This document shows, in pieces, positions 11,158-22,800 of a stretch of 64,000 nt of DNA; positions within the stretch are counted from its first letter, which is position 1; each line of letters opens with the position of its first letter. Source of the stretch: Silene conica (lineage: Eukaryota; Streptophyta; Magnoliopsida; Caryophyllales; Caryophyllaceae); the NCBI GenBank assembly GCA_029255685.2, contig CM055312.2, positions 28,118,203 to 28,182,202 of the forward strand, in the 5' to 3' direction. The notes below the pieces were generated by a model, which was given only the letters and a program-made list of their open reading frames with translations, was not told the DNA's origin and did not search any database. The translations under genes and the position numbers were made by a program.

Positions 11158-11640
11158 ATAGTTTTAATAATAATTGGTATTTATGGATAATATAATTAGT
11201 AAGGATGGTGTAATATTTTATTTATGGTAAATTTGGATATGGGTCTTAATTAGTATTTGAATGATTTGAATTTGAAAATTAAGTATCTATTTTTAGAAGT
11301 TACTATTTTTAGAAATTTCTATATTTAGAAAGTTACTATTTTGGGTAACTCGGTTGTTGGGAAGCTTTCTAAATATAGGAAGTATCTATAAATAGAATGT
11401 GTACATGCATTACGAGCATTAGGAAAGTATTAATTAAAGTAATACGTATTTAGGTGGAAGTTTCCGTGTGGAGCATTTTTAGAAGCAGTCGCGCAGTTAT
11501 CATTTCTTCTGCATTTTGAGGTAGGGGAGACTTCTGATATATGATGATGTGCAAACCGTTCATAATTGTTGTTAAGCATATTTGTTATATATTATCATGT
11601 GATGTTTATACTGTGCATTTATATCATACTGTGATAACGA

Positions 11641-11790
11641 TGGTGCGGAGATAATGGGTCTTGTGATTGGTGCGGAGATAATGGGTCTTGTGATTGGTGC
11701 GGAGATAATGGGTCTTGTGATTGGTGTGGAGATAATGGGTCTTGTGATTGGTGCGGAGATATTGGGTCTTGTGATTCGGAGTGGAGATGA
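11641..11790 (+). repeat. 27-bp minisatellite in the Tekay-1 5' LTR
   Basis: Five copies of a unit starting GGTGCGGAGATAATGGG, followed by a partial one. The 3' LTR has the same number of copies at 19296-19446. Confidence 0.93.
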
Positions 11791-12104
11791 TCGACTTTCT
11801 ATTTTAGTAATATGGTTTGTTTACAGTTTTACTCTACTCAACCTCGTGGTTGACCCTGTGTATTCGTGATCACCTGTGATGAACCAAATTATTGGGGAGC
11901 AGATTGACAGGTTTAAAGACTATGGGAGCTTAGGGAAGGGAGAAGCAAGGACCCGGACCTGCCTAGAGTCTAGATCATATAATAGCATTTTATGAGTTGT
12001 ACTTTTATTTTGATCAGAACAGTTTTATTATTCAGTTATGTAAGAACATGTTTTGAGTTTAAATTTAACTTAAAGTACTGTTTATCTTCCTTTGTATCTA
12101 CTGC

Positions 12105-12118
12105 CTCGGGAAACCGAG
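12105..12118 (+). promoter_or_regulatory. Conserved LTR stem-loop, copy 2
   Basis: CTCGG-GAAA-CCGAG, 65 bp before the end of the 5' LTR and about 70 bp before the primer binding site. It would therefore be in the leader of the genomic RNA. Confidence 0.6.
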
Positions 12119-12186
12119 ATGGTAACACCTTTATTTATCAAAGGAGTCCTAGTACAGGCCCTTAAATAAATGGGGTTGTTACAAAG

Positions 12187-12198
12187 TGGTATCAGAGC
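12187..12198 (+). other. Tekay-1 primer binding site (tRNA-iMet)
   Basis: TGGTATCAGAGC lies three bases after the LTR end. It is complementary to the 3' end of initiator methionine tRNA, the standard primer of Tekay elements. Confidence 0.95.
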
Positions 12199-12730
12199 GA
12201 ACGATCCTCAGGCCTAACCTAATGAACCCAATGAATGTAGGAGAGTCTAAATAAAATGAACCCCGGGATAGGACTGTTAGGAGCACACTAAAGGCAAAGT
12301 ATGAGTCTGGGGCCCCCTCACACCGAACCATAGGCCCTATCAGTTTTACCCGGGAACCCAGAGTGCATATACGAGAAAAAAGGGTAGAATAAGAGGTGGT
12401 GAAAGTGATAGCGTACTGTGATAAGTATGTTATGAGAATTTTGAGTATAAGTGACTTTTGGAAAAGCCGGAAGGGGCATGAGCATGAATGAATCTTTAAT
12501 TGTTGGAAAAGGTGTATATTGATGTGATATGTTAAGTGATTTGAAACATGTTAGAAATCCTTCTTTCATCATGTCTAGTGATATGCGGTTATGTGATCCC
12601 TGAGCCATGTTATAGAAGAAAACTACTCTATATAATAAGTGTTTATAGATTTTAATGACTAGGGAACATAGCCCTAAACCAAATGGGTACCCATGTACGT
12701 CGGGACTCATATCTTTCCTTGTTTTATAGT
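12199..12730 (+). other. Tekay-1 untranslated leader
   Basis: Sequence between the primer binding site and the gag ATG, about 530 bp. No coding signal or clear repeat is seen in it. Confidence 0.7.
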
Positions 12731-15700
12731 ATGCCTCCGCGAAGAGATAATGCCGTTAACATCACGCAAGAGGAGTTAGACCAATTACGAGCTGAGAATG
12801 CGGCTCTCAAGGCCAAACGTATGGACTCCGCCAAGATGAGCACTATAATTGCGAGGCACCACCCCACCCAATTCACCGGGGAGGGGGAGCCTCATTTGCT
12901 GGGGGCCTGGTGCAGGGAATTCAGTAACTTATTCGAGCTGGTGGATTGCCCTGAAGAACTGAGGGTTGATCAGGCAACCCACTATCTGAGGGGACTAGCT
13001 GGAGACTGGTGGACCGGGAACAAGGGAGAGATCCGGGAAGCAGCTAAAGAGGATGGGACCGAATTTGTTCCATGGGACGGATTCAAGGGGGTCTTGAACG
13101 AGGTGTTTCTACCAGAATTCCAAAAGAGCAAGCTGAGGGAGGAGTTCGACTCATTCAAGATGTCGGAGGACATGACTGTAGAGGCTTACTACAGGAAATT
13201 CATCCAGTTGGTGCACTATGTGGGAGACATGGGATTCGACGATGCCATGCTAGCAATGAAATTTGAGAGGGGTTTATCAATCGCCATCAAGAAGAGACTG
13301 ATTGCAGCTCCGCCCACCACAGTCCGTGACATTTATTTAAGGGCTGGGGCGGCGGAGAGGCTTTCAGATATGATCAAAGAGGACAAGAAGTCCAAGTCAG
13401 AAAAGAGGAAGGCTGAACCAGTAACTGAGGGTTCAGGATCGAAAAATCAAAGTAATAACAAGTTCAGTGGGTATTTCGGGAGTAGTGCCTCTGGTGGTGG
13501 GAGAAATCAGAGTGGGGGCAACTTCAGGAGTGGAGGTTCCGGCAGTGGTTCTGTAGGAATAGTTTGCTTCGGCTGTGGAAAGACGGGACACAAGCAGGCG
13601 GTGTGTCGTTCATCTGGAAGAAACCAGTCCGGGGGCTATCGCACACCTACCTCCGGATATCAGGGACCTCGCACTCAGTCCTATGGCAGCAGTGGCTATC
13701 GCACACCCATGACAAACTATGGTGGGGGTGCGAAGTCTGGAGGCATCAGCAACTATCAGAGGAACTACAACAACAACAATCAGAACCGTTCATATCAGAA
13801 TCAGTACACTGGAAGTGGGAACAACAACAAGACGGGGACGGCAGGAAATCAGCAGGCTGGGACATCTTCTGCCAGCCAGAGTGGGGTCAAGTCCAGTGGC
13901 AAACTCTTTGCCATGGGAAAGCAGGCCGCTCAGGAGGATGCTCATGTGGTTACTGGTACTTTTCTTGTAAACTCTAGACCTACTTTCGTACTTTTCTATT
14001 CCGGTGCCACCCATTCGTTTGTGTCTAGAGATCATGTTAAGACTTTGGGGCTTGAGAGATTTGATTGGGTCGCGGATCCAGTGACTATACCATCCGGCGA
14101 GTCGATAGTTTGTAATAGAGTATACGGTAGTGTACCCATCAAAATCGGGGAAGCAATTTTCTATTGTGACCTCATAGAGTTTCCTCTGGGGGGTTTTGAG
14201 GTGATCCTAGGGATGGACTGGTTGGGGAAGTATAGGGCTTTTATCGATTGCCACCAAAAGAAGATTTCCTTGAAGGGACCCAAGGGAGTGAGGGTATCCT
14301 ACAAGGGGTATAGAGTCAAACCAAAGATCAAATTTATATCTGTCAATACCCTGAAGTCTAGTTTGCGGAAAGGAGAAAGCCTAATTTTGTGCCAAATGTG
14401 GGATTGTGAGGCTGAGACCCCCAAGACTAGTGAGATACCTGTGGTACGGGAGTTTTAGGGAGTTTTTCGAGACGACGTTCCAGGGTTACCGCCGAGGAGG
14501 GAAGTGGAATTTTCCATTGACCTCAAACCAGGAGCGGGACCGATATCTAAATCACCATACCGTATGGGACCTAAAGAGATGGAGGAATTGAAGAAGCAGT
14601 TGGATGAACTAGCTGAAAAAGGGTTCATTCGACCCAGTGTGTCGCCCTGGGGTGCACCTGTTCTGTTTGTGAAGAAGAAGGATGGGAGTTTGAGGTTGTG
14701 TGTTGACTACCGAGAGCTGAACAATGTGACCATCAAGAACCTTTACCCTTTGCCGAGAATTGACGACTTGTTCGATCAGTTGAGTGGAGCCGGGGTTTTC
14801 TCCAAGATTGATTTGAGATCCGGGTATCATCAGTTGAGGATAAAGGATGAAGATATTCCGAAGACCGCTTTCCGAACGAGGTAGGGCCACTATGAATTTG
14901 TGGTTATGCCCTTTGGATTGACTAATGCTCCCGCTGTGTTCATGGACTTGATGAATCGAGTCTTCAGCCCGTATCTCGACAAGTTCGTGGTGGTATTCAT
15001 AGATGATATCCTGGTATATTCTAAGAATGCAGAAGAGCACGAGGATCATTTGAGGAAGGTACTTCAGACTTTGGAGGAGCATAAGCTCAATGCTAAGTTA
15101 AGTAAGTGCGAGTTCTGGTTGGAGAAAGTGGCGTTTCTGGGGCATGTCATTTCCAAAGAGGGGGTATCTGTTGACCCTAGTAAAATCGAAGCTGTGACTA
15201 AGTGGCAAAGTCCGAAGAATGTGAGTGAGATTCGAAGCTTCCTGGGTTTAGCTGGTTATTACCGGAGATTCGTCAAAGACTTTTCGAAGATAGCAAAGCC
15301 GTTGACGTCGTTAATGAGGAGGGAGAACCGTTTTGCCTGGGATGAGAGTTGTGAGAAGGCATTCCTGACTCTTAAGGAACGCCTGACTACAGCTCCTATC
15401 CTGGCCTTGCCAGTTGGGAGTGATAATTTCGAAGTATATACCGACGCTTCGAAGCATGGGTTGGGTTGTGTGTTAATGCAAAATGGGAGAGTAATAGCAT
15501 ATGCGTCTCGCCAGTTGAAGACCTATGAAGAAAATTATCCGACGCATGATTTGGAATTGGGCGCTGTGGTCTTTGCACTGAAATTGTGGCGTCATTACCT
15601 TTATGGAGCCACTTTTAAGGTGTTTTCTGATCATAAGAGCCTGAAATATATCTATACCCAGAAAGAGTTGAACATGAGGCAAAGGAGGTGGATAGAGTTG

Positions 15701-17332
15701 ATCGGAGACTATGATATGCAGATTGTCTACCACTAGGGCAAGGCGAATGTGGTAGCTGACGCTCTAAGTAGGAAGTCAGTACATGCTTTGAGTTGTGCCA
15801 GATCGAGAGTGAGGTTGCATGGTGAACTAAGGGAGATGGGAATTTTCATGATCTAGAAAGGGGATGCCCTTGGTGACTTGACAGTGGAGCCTGAGTTGTA
15901 TGGGGAGATTCGGGAGTTACAGCAGAACGATGAGAGAATCCAGAAGTGGCGTTTGATGGTGGAAAATGGGATTGGTGATGAGGCATCCAAGTTCAGTATT
16001 CATACCGACGGTAGTTTGAGGTTCAGTGGGCGATGGTGTGTACCGAATGTTGAGGAGCTAAAGAAGAAGATCCTGACTGAAGCTCATGCTACTCCTTATT
16101 CTGTTCACCCAGGGGGTGATAAGCTGTATAAGGACCTTAAGAAGACGTTTTGGTGGCCGAATATGAAGAAGGAGGTCGCAGAGTTTATCTCGAGGTGTTT
16201 GACGTGTCAACGCGTGAAAGGGGAACATAAGAGACCTCAAGGGAAGGTTCAGCCACTAGATGTGCCAGAGTGGAAGTGGGAGAATATTTCGATGGACTTT
16301 ATTGTGGGGTTGCCTCGGACTCAGAGGGGCAACAACATGATTTGGGTGATCGTGGATCGTTTGACTAAGTCGGCTCACTTTATTCCCATGAAAGATACCT
16401 GGAGTAAAGCCGAGTTGGCTAAGTCATATGTTCAGAATGTAGTCAAGTTACATGGCGTACCCAAGGATATTGTTTCAGATCGAGACTCGAGATTTATATC
16501 CAGATTTTGGCAGGAGTTGCAGGCTGGTTTGGGTACCCAATTGAAGATGAGTACAGCTTTTCATCCAGCTACCGATGGTCAGACTGAGAGGACAATTCAG
16601 ACCCTTGAGGATATGTTGAGAGCTTGTGTACTGGAGTTCGGAGGGTCTTGGGAGGATCGACTGGGGTTGATCGAGTTTTCTTATAATAACAGTTATCATG
16701 CAAGCATAGGCATGGCCCCTTTCGAGGCTCTATACGGGAGGAAGTGTCGGAGCCCTGTGTGTTGGGATGATCGGACTGATGTTGTGACTTTAGGGCCGGA
16801 TATGATCCAGGAGATGGTGGAGCAAGTTCAGATTATTAGACAGAAAATGAGGGCCGCCCAAGATCGACAGAAGAGTTACGCTGATCTAAAGAGGAGTGAT
16901 ATTTCGTTCGGGGTCGAAGAGAAAGTTCTACTTAAAGTATCTCCAATGAAGGGCGTCATGAGATTTGGCAAGCGTGGCAAACTGAGTCAGAAGTTTATTG
17001 GACCGTTTGAGATTTTGGACAGAGTTGGGGAGGTGGCATACCGATTAGCTTTACCTCCAGCTCTATCCAAGGTCCACAACGTGTTCCATGTCTCGCAGTT
17101 GAGGAAGTATGTAAGTGATCCATCACATGTACTTCAGCACGAGGTGATTGAGGTAGATGAGCAGTTGGCATACATTGAGACTCCGAAAGAGATTTTAGAC
17201 AGAAAGGTTCAGAAGACTCGCAATGGGGAGACATCCTTGGTGAAAGTTTTGTGGACAAATCATAATCAGGAAGAGGCTACGTGGGAGCCTGAAGTATCTA
17301 TGAGGGAGCGTTACCCACAACTGTTTGATTGA
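12731..17332 (+). pseudogene. Tekay-1 gag-pol polyprotein with four in-frame TAG stops
   Basis: One frame of 1,533 codons encodes the whole polyprotein. The start is MPPRRDNAV at 12731. Gag ends in a zinc knuckle CFGCGKTGHKQAVC at about residue 279. The protease motif reads FYSGATHSF, so the catalytic Asp is replaced by Tyr at 13997-13999. Reverse transcriptase has the catalytic FIDD at about residue 757. RNase H ([15 protein letters not shown]), an HHCC and DDE integrase (CLTCQRVK, SMDFIVGLP, DRDSRF) and a C-terminal chromodomain (EEATWEPE near the end) follow. In-frame TAG stops lie at 14456, 14882, 15734 and 15854, and there is no frameshift in 4.6 kb. With these stops and a dead protease the copy cannot make a working polyprotein. 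It must have been helped in trans, or broken after insertion. Confidence 0.95.
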
Positions 17333-17498
17333 GGTAAGTTACGCGGACGTAACTTTTCTTTAAGGGGGGTGGAATGTGACATTCTGTGATTTAAGTAAGT
17401 TTATGCAGACTGTTGTGTGATATTTGTGTTTCAAGTTCGCTTGAGTTGATTGTTTTGCCACCTAAGGTGGTAGAACTTCGGGACGAAGTTTTTTTTTT

Positions 17499-17510
17499 AG
17501 AGGGGAAGAC
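17499..17510 (+). other. Tekay-1 polypurine tract
   Basis: AGAGGGGAAGAC directly precedes the 3' LTR. Just upstream, 17474-17490 can form a 7-bp hairpin (AACTTCG with CGAAGTT). Confidence 0.85.
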
Positions 17511-18744
17511 TGTAATACCTCGCTTTGTTGATCCTTTTTATTTAAATCGATCGTTTAATAAGCTTGCTAGTATGCGTGTTATAAGAGTCGTTTTGGACTT
17601 AGGTGGGACTGGAAATAGGAACTTAGTCAACTTAGGGTAATTGGTGTAGTAAGTACTTGTTGGGATCCGAACCTAGGACCCATGGCAACACGACCATGGG
17701 CCTCGTTATGCGTGCAGAATACAGCCCACGGTTAGAAGATTGCAAACTCAGCACACATACACACCCTGCCGCCTTATTTAAGACCTAGTCTACCCTAACC
17801 CTAGGCACGAAATTCAAGATCTCAAAACACAAAAACCCAGCCGCCATAGCAGAGAAGGAGAGGAGCTTGTGTACGGTGGTTATAGGTCGTCAAAAGGTGG
17901 TTCGAATTGGCCAGGAAAACTGGTATGACACACTCGGTGCTGATCTCAGTATTGTCCTTATGGTTTTTGTCACTTAATTAATCTGTGTTAAGTCTCTATT
18001 TCTTACTCGTGTTGCATGATTTTAATAGTATGTCATATAATGTTTATATTTGTCTTAGTCGGTGGTGGTCGTTGGTGGTAAAGGCGGTGGCAAGGGTGGT
18101 TGTTTAAGGGTCAGTGCAAGTTTTCTGGGTTCGTTTTCTCTCTGTTGTCGCGTCTGGGTGAGTTTAGTGTTTGTGTCGAGTCTGGGTTCGTACCTAGTTG
18201 GTACTGGTCATGGGTCAGGGAGTCGGATAGGAGTCCAGGGTTGGTTTTGATGGTAGTCATAGTGGATAAGGGTGGCTGGTCAAGGTGGTGTAAGGGGTTG
18301 AACAGGGGCTGTCAGGGAGTCGTTTTCTTTCTGGTTTGGGTTTCTGGGTTTTGGTCCGTGTACAGGGGGAGTTGGGGGTGGTACATCGTTGACTCGGGGG
18401 AGGTCGACACGATGTTACCACCGTGTCTCTCGAGTCTGGAGTCAAGGGAAGGATCTGGTGGTGGTGTCGGCTGTTGGTGGTGGCTGGGCTGGTGTCGAAA
18501 GTCTGTCAAAGGATGCGTGGTCAGGAGAAGGGGCGAGTAGTCAGGGTTGTTTGAGTGGTTGGTTCGGATCATCGGCAGCCGGCGAGGGGGCTGCTGGTGG
18601 TTGCAGTGGTGGAGGGTGGTTCTGGGCACGGGCTGCGGTAGCTGTCGGTGGTAGGTGGCGCGTGTCACGGTGGTTTCAGGGCTGTTAGTGGTGGGTTGTC
18701 GGGCTGTTGTTGTGTCGGGTGTGTTTGGTGTTGTTTTATTATTC

Positions 18745-18802
<58 letters not shown>

Positions 18803-19839
18803 TATTATTATTAATAGTTTTAATAATAATTGGTATTTATGGATAATATAATTAGTAAGGATGGTGTAATATTTTATTTATGGTAAATTTGGATATGGGT
18901 CTTAATTAGTATTTGAATGATTTGAATTTGAAAATTAAGTATCTATTTTTAGAAGTTACTATTTTTAGAAATTTCTATATTTAGAAAGTTACTATTTTGG
19001 GTAATTCGGTTGTTGGGAAGCTTTCTAAATATAGGAAGTATCTATAAATAGAATGTGTACATGCATTACGAGCATTAGGAAAGTATTAATTAAAGTAATA
19101 CGTATTTAGGTGGAAGTTTCCGTGTGGAGCATTTTTAGAAGAAGTCGCGCAGTTATCATTTCTTCTGCATTTTGAGGTAGGGGAGACTTCTGATATATGA
19201 TGATGTGCAAACCGTTCATAATTGTTGTTAAGCATATTTGTTATATATTATCATGTGATGTTTCTACTGTGCATTTATATCATACTGTGATAACGATGGT
19301 GCGGAGATAATGGGTCTTGTGATTGGTGCGGAGATAATGGGTCTTGTGATTGGTGCGGAGATAATGGATCTTGTGATTGGTGTGGAGATAATGGGTCTTG
19401 TGATTGGTGCGGAGATATTGGGTCTTGTGATTCGGAGTGGAGATGATCGACTTTCTATTTTAGTAATATGGTTTGTTTACAGTTTTACTCTACTCAACCT
19501 CGTGGTTGACCCTGTGTATTCGTGATCACCTGTGATGAACCAAATTATTGGGGAGCAGATTGACAGGTTTAAAGACTATGGGAGCTTAGGGAAGGGAGAA
19601 GCAAGGACCCGGACCTGCCTAGAGTCTAGATCACATAATAGCATTTTATGAGTTGTACTTTTATTTTGATTAGAACAGTTTTATTATTCAGTTATGTGAG
19701 AACATGTTTTGAGTTTAAATTTAACTTAAAGTACTGTTTATCTTCCTTTGTATCTACTGCCTCGGGAAACCGAGATGGTAACACCTTTATTTATCAGAGG
19801 AGTCCTAATACAGGCCCTTAAATAAATGGGGTTGTTACA
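17511..19839 (+). mobile_element. Tekay-1 3' LTR
   Basis: About 99 percent identical to the 5' LTR by eye, with a shorter ATT run. It ends GTTGTTACA at 19839, followed by the right copy of the CGCGC duplication. Confidence 0.95.
19761..19774 (+). promoter_or_regulatory. Conserved LTR stem-loop, copy 3
   Basis: Identical to the copy in the 5' LTR: CTCGG-GAAA-CCGAG followed by ATGGTAACA. Confidence 0.6.
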
Positions 19840-19844
19840 CGCGC
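19840..19844 (+). repeat. Target-site duplication CGCGC, right copy
   Basis: Matches 9814-9818 on the other side of Tekay-1. The Athila-A gag frame continues from here (ALLERCETLFPE). Confidence 0.95.
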
Positions 19845-22800
19845 ATTACTTGAAAGATGTGAGACCTTGTTTCCCGAGAAAGACCCGGTTCTTGCAATCA
19901 ATTTGAGGAGTGGACGCAGTTATGACGAACCATTATATAACCCAGCCAACACAAGTGCCGAGGTGGAAATGCAAGTTCCTGTAACAGACGAGGAACAACT
20001 GAGAAGGGCTCGATCGAGTGAAAAATCGTCTCGATCGACCAATCTTGAAGAGAAAAGTTCTCGATCGATTGATGCTGGTAAAGGAAATCTCCAATCGACT
20101 GAATTCTCTCCTCGATCGACCGACTTAGAAGCATAAGCTGTTCGATCGAGTGAACTGGCATCTCGATCGAACAACTTGGAAGACCAGAGTTCTCGATCGA
20201 GAGTAACTGCGGACAAAAGCTCTCGATCGAGAAGTATTGAACCTCGATCGAGGGCCAAGCAGAGTGATATCGCTATTTCAGAATCAATGAGTAACAAAAT
20301 ACCCTCCTCTGCTGTGGGGTACCGAGGAATGATCCAGGAAAGGAGAAAGTTGGGGACCCATTTCCAATGATTAAAGTCCCCTACCCAAGTCGGCTGCGAG
20401 GTACAAAGACGGAGAGGCAATTCAACAAGTTCGTGGACATGGTACGCGGAATACAGGTAAGTATCCCTCTCGTTGAGTTAATTACCCAAGTTCCGTCTTA
20501 CGCAAAATTTATGAAAGACATCATTACGCGTAAGAAGGACTTTTGAGAATTAGCTATAGTTGCTTTTATGGAAGAGTCTAGTAGTTTGATTCTAGGTAAA
20601 TCCCCTCCCAAATTGAAAGACCCGGGCATTTTCTCGATTTTCTGTGTCATAGGGGATGTGACGATAGATAGGGCGTTATGTGACCTTGGAGCTAGTGTTA
20701 GTGTCATACCCTATTCTATCTTTTCTAAGCTTAATTTGGGTCGCCTGAAAACGACCAATATCACCCTACAGATGGCTGACAGATTTGTTAGACGACCTTT
20801 AGGTATCTTGGAAGATGTGCCTGTCAAAGTGGGCAAATTTTTCATTCCAGTAGACTTCATTGTTTTAGATATTGCTGAGGATACCCGTACCCAGATTGTT
20901 CTAGGTAGACCGTTTTTGTGTACAGCCGGGGCCATCATAGATGTTAGACTTGGGCGTTTGACTCTAGCGGTAGGGGATGGCATGATCACATTCAATTTGC
21001 CCGAGACTTTGTCTAGACCTATGATAGAGGACACCTGTTATTCAGTAGATGTTATTGACGAGTCTTCTTATGAGGGTTGGTCGGATTCCCTGACTAGGGA
21101 TCCGTTAGAGTCACTGATGTTATTAGCTGAATGTGCAGATTATGCAGATCACGAGGAGTGGGATTCTGTGGAAGAGTTGTTCAGAGTTGCTATTGAAGAG
21201 ACAGAGGTGTCTGATGCGGTTACATTGATTGATGCCGAGTTGGAGCAGGTAGAGGGCCTAACACATCCTTTGTGCTCAGCTGAGGTAAAGGTCCCAGAGC
21301 GTAAGGCACTTCCCTCCAATCTTAAGTATGCATTCCTTGATAATACTGAGCAATTTCCTGTTATAGTGAATGCTACACTAGATGATGATCAGCTAACTGC
21401 TTTGTTAAGTGTTCTTAAGAAGAATAGGAAAGCAATGGGCTATTCATTGGATGACATTAAGGGCATCAGCCCCGATGTCTGTATGCATAGGATAGAGCTG
21501 GAGGAAGGTCACAAACCGTGCAGACAAGGTCAGTGGAAATTGAATCCCAAGATGGAAGAGGTAGTGACAGCTGAGGTCATGAGACTACTCGATGCAGGTA
21601 TAATTTATTCAGTTGGCCACTCAAAATGGGTAAGTCATGTTCAGGTAGTGCCTAAGAAAGGAGGCACCACTGTTGTGACCAATGAGAAGAATGAACTAAT
21701 ACCTACCAGACTTGTGACCGGGTGGCGGATGTGTATAAATTATAGACAGTTGAATACCGCCACTAAGAAAGATCATTTTCCCCTTCCCTTCATTGAACAG
21801 ATGATAGAGAGGTTAGCTTCACATGAGTTTTTCTGCTATCTGGATGGATACTCAGGGTTCTTTCAGATCCCTATTCATCCAGATGACCAGGAAAAGACTA
21901 CTTTTACTTGTCCTAAGGGTGTCTTTGCTTATCGTAGGATGCCTTTTGGTTTATGTAATGCCCCTGCCACCTTTCAAAGGTGTTTGATGGGGATATTTTC
22001 TGAGTATATAGAGTCTATCATGGAGGTCTTCATGGACGATTTCAGTGTGTATGAGAATGATTTTGAGCATTGTTTAGCTAACCTTGACAAAGTTTGCAGC
22101 GCTGCATTGAGGTTAATCTGGTGCTAAACTGGGAGAAGTGCCACTTTATGGTTAAGGAGGGTGTAGTCCTTGGGCACTTGGTCTCCAATAGGGGTATTGA
22201 GGTAGACAGAGCAAAGGTGCAGGTGATCGAGCAATTACCCCCTCCAGTTAATGTCAAAGGGGTGAGAAGTTTTCTTGGTCATGCTATCGCCGGTTTATCA
22301 AGGACTTCTCTAAGATTGCTCGACCGCTTACACAATTGCTTCTGAAGGATGCTTCTTTCGTTTTTACTGATGATTGTCTTTCAGCTTTTAATACTTTAAA
22401 GCAGGCTCTGGTGTCAGCACCTATCATTCAGCCTCCACATTGGACGCTACCGTTCGAGATCATGTGCGATGCCAGTGATTATGCACTAGGAGCAGTGCTA
22501 GGACATCGGAAAGACAAGACGTTGAGTGCAATTTATTATGCGAGCCGAACTCTGGATGAGGCTCAAGTCAGATATGCCACCACGGAGAAGGAGCTTTTAG
22601 GTGTTGTTTATGCTTTCGATAAGTTTAGATCTTATTTATTAGGTTCTAAAGTTGTCATTTTTACTGATCATGCAGTTTTGAAGCATCTCCTAAACAAGAA
22701 GGAAGCAAAACCCCGTTTGCTGAGATGGATACTCCTTTTGCAGGAGTTTGATTTGGAAATAAAAGATAATAAGGGCGCCGAAAACGTTGTAGCAGACCAT

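Larger units (their letters stand above)
9819..12183 (+). mobile_element. Tekay-1 5' LTR
   Basis: Begins TGTAATACC and ends GGGGTTGTTACA. The second half is AT-rich and includes an ATT microsatellite, a 27-bp minisatellite and a conserved stem-loop. Short reading frames inside it are by-products of GT-rich sequence and repeats. Confidence 0.95.
9819..19839 (+). mobile_element. Complete Tekay-clade chromovirus (Tekay-1), young but defective
   Basis: A full LTR retrotransposon of 10,021 bp with LTRs of 2,365 and 2,329 bp. It has a tRNA-iMet primer binding site at 12187, gag-protease-RT-RNase H-integrase-chromodomain in one frame, a polypurine tract before 17511, and a 5-bp duplication CGCGC. 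The C-terminal chromodomain, long LTRs and methionine primer place it in the Tekay/Del lineage of chromoviruses. Counting by eye, the two LTRs differ by roughly 20-25 substitutions plus the microsatellite length, about 1 percent. That points to a recent insertion, well under a few million years at usual plant rates. It sits within the gag of Athila-A. Confidence 0.96.

Noticed and set aside
11654..11869. A frame encoding repeats of MGLVIGAEI (also 19310-19525 and, reversed, 62395-62586)
   Set aside because: It is the 27-bp LTR minisatellite read in frame; 27 is divisible by three, so the frame stays open by chance.
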